A stretch of DNA of 16,213 nt from an uncultured Oscillospiraceae bacterium (GTDB lineage: Bacteria; Bacillota; Clostridia; Oscillospirales; Oscillospiraceae), in contig CAJUPW010000039.1 of NCBI GenBank assembly GCA_910588635.1, forward strand, positions 1 through 16,213, written 5' to 3'. The first letter of the stretch is position 1. Every line of letters begins with the position of its first letter. The position numbers and the translations under genes are program-made. Positions 12,991-16,213 of the stretch are shown piece after piece. A model generated the notes under the pieces. It did not search any database, was not told the origin of the DNA, and saw only the letters and a list, made by a program, of their open reading frames with translations.

Positions 12991-13712
12991 TGTCATACCG
13001 GATGGTATACTTCCGCATCCGCACCGAGGGCTACGCCTCTGGCTGGTCGAGTGAGGCGGCCGAGACAGCGTTTCGGGAGGAGAGCCGCCGTCTGTTTCAA
13101 GGATCAGGATGGACTGTTCAGGCGGGAGGAAATGGTTCCAGCGATACGGTCACCAGGGACCGGCAGGATCTCTATCTGCACCCGGACAGCTTCAGTGGTG
13201 TAATGGAGGAGAGCGGCATTGAGCCTCTGCGGGAACAGTTGGCGGAAGCGGGAACCTTCCGTTGTTACGCCGTTGACCGCTACGAGGAATACATGGACAT
13301 GAGCGATGAGGAGTACCGGGCCGCGCTGGAAGCCAAGCGCGATGAGATCACAGCGTTTGTGCTGGAGCAGTGCAAGACCAGGAGAAGCAACCTGTACATT
13401 ACCGCTCCGATTGCGGTTCCTATCGCGGAACGCTTTGAGATCCACCGTCTATGCGACCGGGGCAAGCACAATGAGGTTGGAATTCGGTTTATGACCGAGC
13501 TGGTCGATGGCCTGCTCCGGCGGGGACGGCTTCGCTCCGCTGAAACGCCCCGCGGCAGGGGCATCCGAACCGCCACGGCGGCGGAGCTGAAGAAGCTCCC
13601 GCAGCCTGCGGAGCAGGTGGATGGCCAGATTGACATGATATCCGATGGCGAGGCACAAAACAGCGGTTCAGTTAAAAAGAAGAAGGGCAAAAATTTGGAC
13701 AAATCCAGATAA
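12990..13712 (+). CDS. hypothetical protein
   Basis: A 240-residue protein of unknown function. ATG 12990 shares one base with the previous TAA. The start (MSYRMVYFRIRTEGYASGWSSEAAETAF) is beta-like, followed by a segment DLYLHPDSFSGVMEESGI that reads like a small substrate- or ligand-fold domain, then a helical region ending in ELVDGLLRRGRLRSAETPRGRG. There is no catalytic motif I can name. The tail is GSVKKKKGKNLDKSR. The gene is less GC-rich than the block around it and is followed by a 34-base gap. Confidence 0.72.
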   Translation: MSYRMVYFRIRTEGYASGWSSEAAETAFREESRRLFQGSGWTVQAGGNGSSDTVTRDRQDLYLHPDSFSGVMEESGIEPLREQLAEAGTFRCYAVDRYEEYMDMSDEEYRAALEAKRDEITAFVLEQCKTRRSNLYITAPIAVPIAERFEIHRLCDRGKHNEVGIRFMTELVDGLLRRGRLRSAETPRGRGIRTATAAELKKLPQPAEQVDGQIDMISDGEAQNSGSVKKKKGKNLDKSR

Positions 13713-13746
13713 ACCACTACATCATCTATGAGGAAGGAAGTGGAAA

Positions 13747-14532
13747 ATGAGTAATTTCTTTGAGCAGGAGCTGCGGAAGCTGTTCGGAGATGGGCGGCTC
13801 ATAGGTAGCCCTGTCTACTCCGGGTGTTCCTGCTTCGGAACGCTGGGCAAGGATCTGCGGGTACGGGCGCAGTTCGTCTCCACGTATGTCGCCAACGAAT
13901 ATGACGGACTGAAGCTCACTGTGCTGAACCGCACGGATGGGCCGGTGGATACCCTGACGCTGAAGTTCAAGGACCTGCTGGGGATGAGACCTGTTCCCAA
14001 CAATCCCAATTTCCGTGACGGGGTAGCTCCTCGCATTTGGGATTACAATGGAAAGGTGGAATGGTACGCCTACCACCCCACCGCCGCCGACTATGAGACG
14101 ATCCGGCAGGCCGCAGGCGAGTACCTGGGCGTGTTCCGGGACCGGCAGCAGGAGCGCGCTCAGGACGGTCCCAAGCTGGTGTACATCTGCGCCCCTCTCC
14201 GGGGGGACGTGGAGAAAAACATTGAGTTCGCACGGCAGAAAGCCCAGGAGGTGTTCCAGGCGGGGGACATCCCAGTCTGCCCCCACCTCATGTTTCCGCC
14301 TATTGCCGACCCGGAAAACCCTGTGCAGGATCAGGCGGCGCGGGAGATGGGCCTGCGGCTGGTGGAGTCCTGCCAGCAGGTCAACGTCTACGGCCCGGAG
14401 TGGACGGAGGGGATGTGGGCGGAGATCCGCCACGCCATGGATCTGGGCATTGAGGTCAAGACCGACCAGAAAACCATCGGGCGCAGCCCTCCCGGCAGGC
14501 AGGCCAAGCGGAAAGGTAAGGGTGAGCGATGA
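13747..14532 (+). CDS. fusion protein with C-terminal DUF4406 (deoxyribosyltransferase-like) domain
   Basis: A 261-residue protein. Residues 142-237 are DUF4406: VYICAPLRGDVEKNIEFARQ (from 145), CPHLMFPP (178-185) and WTEGMWAEI (219-227), the nucleoside 2-deoxyribosyltransferase-like fold that handles nucleosides or nucleotides; the Glu in EGMWAEI is the likely catalytic one. Residues 1-130 are a separate domain (FFEQELRKLFGD, CFGTLGKDLRVRAQFV, WYAYHPTAADYETI) of unknown function, recalled from clostridial mobile DNA. The two halves differ in composition: third-position GC is 10 of 20 codons from 13981 and 16 of 20 from 14221, which suggests a fusion. The tail is RQAKRKGKGER. GAGGAAGG is about ten bases upstream of ATG 13747. 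Confidence 0.82.
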   Translation: MSNFFEQELRKLFGDGRLIGSPVYSGCSCFGTLGKDLRVRAQFVSTYVANEYDGLKLTVLNRTDGPVDTLTLKFKDLLGMRPVPNNPNFRDGVAPRIWDYNGKVEWYAYHPTAADYETIRQAAGEYLGVFRDRQQERAQDGPKLVYICAPLRGDVEKNIEFARQKAQEVFQAGDIPVCPHLMFPPIADPENPVQDQAAREMGLRLVESCQQVNVYGPEWTEGMWAEIRHAMDLGIEVKTDQKTIGRSPPGRQAKRKGKGER

Positions 14533-14918
14533 GCAGTGATCTGAAAGCTGTTCTGAAAGAGCGGCTGGATAAAAACTATGACGATTTTCTGGCACAGCTC
14601 CAGAGCAAAACTGTCTCTGAGTTGATTGTCATGGCCCCGGAGATCGTTGCCGCCCAGCAGTGCCATGAGGAACTGCTGGACGCCTGCGATGAGGATGACA
14701 TCCAGTTTTTACTCCAATTTGACGATCCGCTGGAGCTGGTACGGGGCTATTGGGAGGCCGAGATCACCGGCTACAGCCACAGTGATGAGATGGGCCATAT
14801 GCTCTGGGAGATCCGGGACAGGGAAATGTATGACAGGGAGCAGCTTGCACAGCCATCTCTTCCCGCTGTTCAAGGCAAAAAATCCAAGAAAAAGGAGGGA
14901 CATTCACATGAGCGATAA
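14529..14918 (+). CDS. small hypothetical protein, possibly DUF3848-like
   Basis: A 129-residue acidic helical protein. The layout (a helix with YDDFLAQLQSKTVSELIVMAPEI, then EELLDACDEDDIQFLLQFDDPLELV, then a Trp/Glu-rich helix) is reminiscent of DUF3848 from clostridial transposons, but this is a weak match from memory. The tail GKKSKKKEGHSHER is strongly basic, in contrast to the body. ATG 14529 is in an ATGA overlap. The end overlaps the next start by 11 bases (CAT GAG CGA TAA against ATG AGC GAT AAC), with AAGGAGG in between. Confidence 0.72.
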   Translation: MSSDLKAVLKERLDKNYDDFLAQLQSKTVSELIVMAPEIVAAQQCHEELLDACDEDDIQFLLQFDDPLELVRGYWEAEITGYSHSDEMGHMLWEIRDREMYDREQLAQPSLPAVQGKKSKKKEGHSHER

Positions 14919-14919
14919 C
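14907..14919 (+). repeat. gene-junction motif CATGAGCGATAAC, copy 3
   Basis: Identical to copy 1, joining the genes ending at 14918 and starting at 14908. AAGGAGG (14891-14897) is encoded in the basic tail just upstream. Confidence 0.75.
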
Positions 14920-15513
14920 ACTGTAAAGCAAATCACCACAGACGATTTGCGGCGCATGGGGGATCGGGAGGGCCTGATCCTCCAGGGCTGCGGCGGGCTG
15001 GCCCAGGAGTGGGTGGACGGCATCAACGGGCTGTTCACCGAAGCGGGTATCCTGCTGAACGGCAGCACATTCCAAGCAGAGAACGTGTCTGTATTCCAGA
15101 ACGGCGACCTCACCAATATGCTGTTCCCCTTCGAGGGGGTCGAGCTGGACATGGGCAAGCTGGCTGTGTGGCGTATTGGGACCCACAACCAATTCGGCGG
15201 CACATGGCTGTCCGACTACGTCCCCAACCGCCTGGGCGGCTTTGAAAAAGAACCGGCCCCGCCGCAAAAGCCCAAGATGGAGCTGCTGGGCCGTGACGGC
15301 AATATCTTTTCCCTGATGGGTGATGCATCCCAACTCCTTCAACAGGCCGGGATGGCGGAGCAGAATAAGGAGATGATCGAGCGCGTCACCGCCTGCGGAG
15401 ACTATTACAAGGCCCTCCATATCATCAGCGAGTATGTGGAGACAGAGCTGTCTCCCAAAACTGAACCCCAAAAATCTGTGAAAAAGAAAGCGAGGAACGC
15501 ACATGAACGATAA
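14908..15513 (+). CDS. conserved mobile-element hypothetical protein, two domains
   Basis: A 201-residue protein. Residues 10-110 (EGLILQGCGGLAQEWVDGIN, GILLNGSTF, MLFPFEGVELDMGKLAVWRI, FGGTWLSDYVPNRLGG) form a first domain, and 123-181 (MELLGRDGNIFSLMG, QAGMAEQNKEMIERV, YYKALHIISEYVETEL) a helical second domain. I recall both together in proteins of clostridial conjugative transposons and plasmids, with no known function. The start is ATG 14908, ten bases after AAGGAGG; the frame is open far upstream, but the site and similarity start here. The tail is EPQKSVKKKARNAHER. The end overlaps the next gene by 11 bases. Confidence 0.78.
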   Translation: MSDNTVKQITTDDLRRMGDREGLILQGCGGLAQEWVDGINGLFTEAGILLNGSTFQAENVSVFQNGDLTNMLFPFEGVELDMGKLAVWRIGTHNQFGGTWLSDYVPNRLGGFEKEPAPPQKPKMELLGRDGNIFSLMGDASQLLQQAGMAEQNKEMIERVTACGDYYKALHIISEYVETELSPKTEPQKSVKKKARNAHER

Positions 15514-15514
15514 C
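15502..15514 (+). repeat. gene-junction motif CATGAACGATAAC, copy 4
   Basis: Same arrangement, joining the gene ending at 15513 to the amino-methyltransferase. The change from copy 1 is again synonymous upstream (GAG to GAA, Glu) and non-synonymous downstream (Ser to Asn). Confidence 0.7.
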
Positions 15515-16213
15515 CCCAGATGGGAGATCATCCAGGGCGATGCCCTGAAGCTGTTGGGGGGCTTCTCCCCCGGCACCTTTGACGCCATCATTACCGACCC
15601 GCCCTACGCCTCCGGGGGCCGCACCCAGGCGGAGAAGAACAAGTCCACCGCCAAGAAGTATTCCAGCATGGGGGACAGCGCGCCCCCGCCCTTCGAGGGG
15701 GACGCCAAGGATCAGCGCTCCTGGACCCGCTGGGCGGCGGAGTGGCTGGCGGACGCCCGGAAGCTGTGCAGGCCCGGAGCGCCGGTGTGTATGTTCATCG
15801 ACTGGCGGCAGCTCCCCGCCGCCTCGGACGCCCTCCAGTGGGCGGGCTGGATCTGGCGCGGCACCGCTGTCTGGGACAAGGGCAACTCCCGCCCCCAGAA
15901 GGGCCGCTTCCGCCAGCAGGCCGAGTACATCGTCTGGGGCTCCAACGGCGATATGCCCATCAACCGCCCCGTCCCCTGCCTGCCGGGGGTGTTCAAGTAC
16001 GGCAACCCCCAGAACCGCATCCACCTGACGGAGAAACCCCTCCAGCTCATGCGGGACATTGTGAAGATCACCGAGCCGGGTGGACATATCCTGGACCCCT
16101 TCGCCGGGTCCGGCACCACCGTCCTGGCCGCTGTGCTGGAGGGCTACACCGCCACCGGCATCGAGGTCACGGACGAGTACGCCCGCCTCGCCAGGGAGCG
16201 GATCGCCCAGGAA
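15503..16213 (+). CDS. DNA adenine/cytosine-N4 methyltransferase (3' end outside window)
   Basis: 237 residues run to the window edge with no stop. Motif IV DPPY (32-35) comes first and the SAM-binding motif I DPFAGSGTT (198-206) near the end, after HLTEKPLQLM: the beta-class order of the N6_N4_Mtase family. It transfers methyl from SAM to the exocyclic amino group of adenine or cytosine; which base cannot be told from sequence alone. The chain is probably almost complete, since motif I and the following GIEV strand are present. No restriction gene is seen. GAAAGCGAGG is a weak site upstream of ATG 15503, so coupling through the 11-base overlap is likely. Codon use is among the most GC-rich in the window. 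Confidence 0.9.
   Translation, partial: MNDNPRWEIIQGDALKLLGGFSPGTFDAIITDPPYASGGRTQAEKNKSTAKKYSSMGDSAPPPFEGDAKDQRSWTRWAAEWLADARKLCRPGAPVCMFIDWRQLPAASDALQWAGWIWRGTAVWDKGNSRPQKGRFRQQAEYIVWGSNGDMPINRPVPCLPGVFKYGNPQNRIHLTEKPLQLMRDIVKITEPGGHILDPFAGSGTTVLAAVLEGYTATGIEVTDEYARLARERIAQE

Noticed and set aside
13728..13754. Eight-codon frame (MRKEVENE) bridging the 34-base gap before 13747
   Set aside because: It ends just past the next ATG as at 7933, but no ribosome site precedes it and it includes the ribosome site of the next gene, so chance is likely.
14626..14907. Upstream extension of the 14908 gene
   Set aside because: It overlaps the 14529 gene in another frame. AAGGAGG and the junction motif support ATG 14908.
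15425..16087. 220-codon open frame on the minus strand
   Set aside because: It lies opposite the DPPY methyltransferase, whose motifs are intact. The protein is Gly/Ala/Pro/Val-rich with no motif.
1..16213. CRISPR arrays, tRNA or rRNA genes, insertion sequences
   Set aside because: I saw no regularly spaced repeats, tRNA cloverleaf, rRNA-like segment or transposase. Almost every base from 1 on is in a + strand gene.

Overview
The window looks like part of a mobile element (integrative conjugative element, plasmid or phage-plasmid) from a fairly GC-rich gut Clostridia host, perhaps Oscillospiraceae-like. The evidence is strong AGGAGG-type ribosome binding sites, CTG/GCC/ACC-rich codon use, and protein families typical of clostridial mobile DNA: ParM/ParR, a ParB-like protein, orphan DNA methyltransferases, amidoligase with AIG2-type cyclotransferase, LPD28/YodL-like domains, DUF4240 and DUF4406. 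No relaxase, secretion, capsid, integrase or restriction gene is visible, so the exact element type cannot be settled. The host assignment is inference.

All genes lie on the + strand. I call 26, including a 51-codon gene in what would otherwise be the only gap above 100 bases. Most neighbours overlap by 4 to 26 bases, so the window reads as one long translationally coupled operon with no internal terminator and no clear promoter.

Layout: (1) 1-2470, the end of a ParB-like DNA-binding protein and three uncharacterised proteins. (2) 2467-3833, two tandem DUF4240 paralogues. (3) 3830-5069, a type II partition pair, ParM-like actin and ParR-like adaptor. (4) 5044-6198, an orphan cytosine-C5 DNA methyltransferase. 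(5) 6195-7943, amidoligase, small acidic protein and gamma-glutamylcyclotransferase-like protein. (6) 7970-9203, three uncharacterised proteins. (7) 9193-11724, a full-length S-adenosylmethionine synthetase, an LPD28/YodL-type protein and a PP-loop PAPS-reductase-like enzyme. (8) 11699-13712, a small membrane protein, a zinc-ribbon-tailed protein, a beta-helix protein and an unknown. (9) 13747-15513, a DUF4406 fusion protein and two uncharacterised proteins. (10) 15503 to the end, a DPPY-type amino-methyltransferase cut by the window edge.

Working together: two methyltransferases plus a private SAM synthetase suggest an element that methylates its own DNA without relying on host SAM. Amidoligase/cyclotransferase, DUF4406 and the PP-loop enzyme add nucleotide- or peptide-modifying chemistry whose product is unknown.

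The most unusual signal is at the C-termini. Of the 25 predicted proteins whose end is visible, 15 finish in arginine, usually after a Lys/Arg-rich stretch, and 10 finish exactly in Glu-Arg. These belong to unrelated families. The Glu-Arg end is written with six different codon pairs and in three different gene-overlap arrangements, so it is not simply a by-product of one Shine-Dalgarno or start-codon sequence. It may be a shared C-terminal tag.
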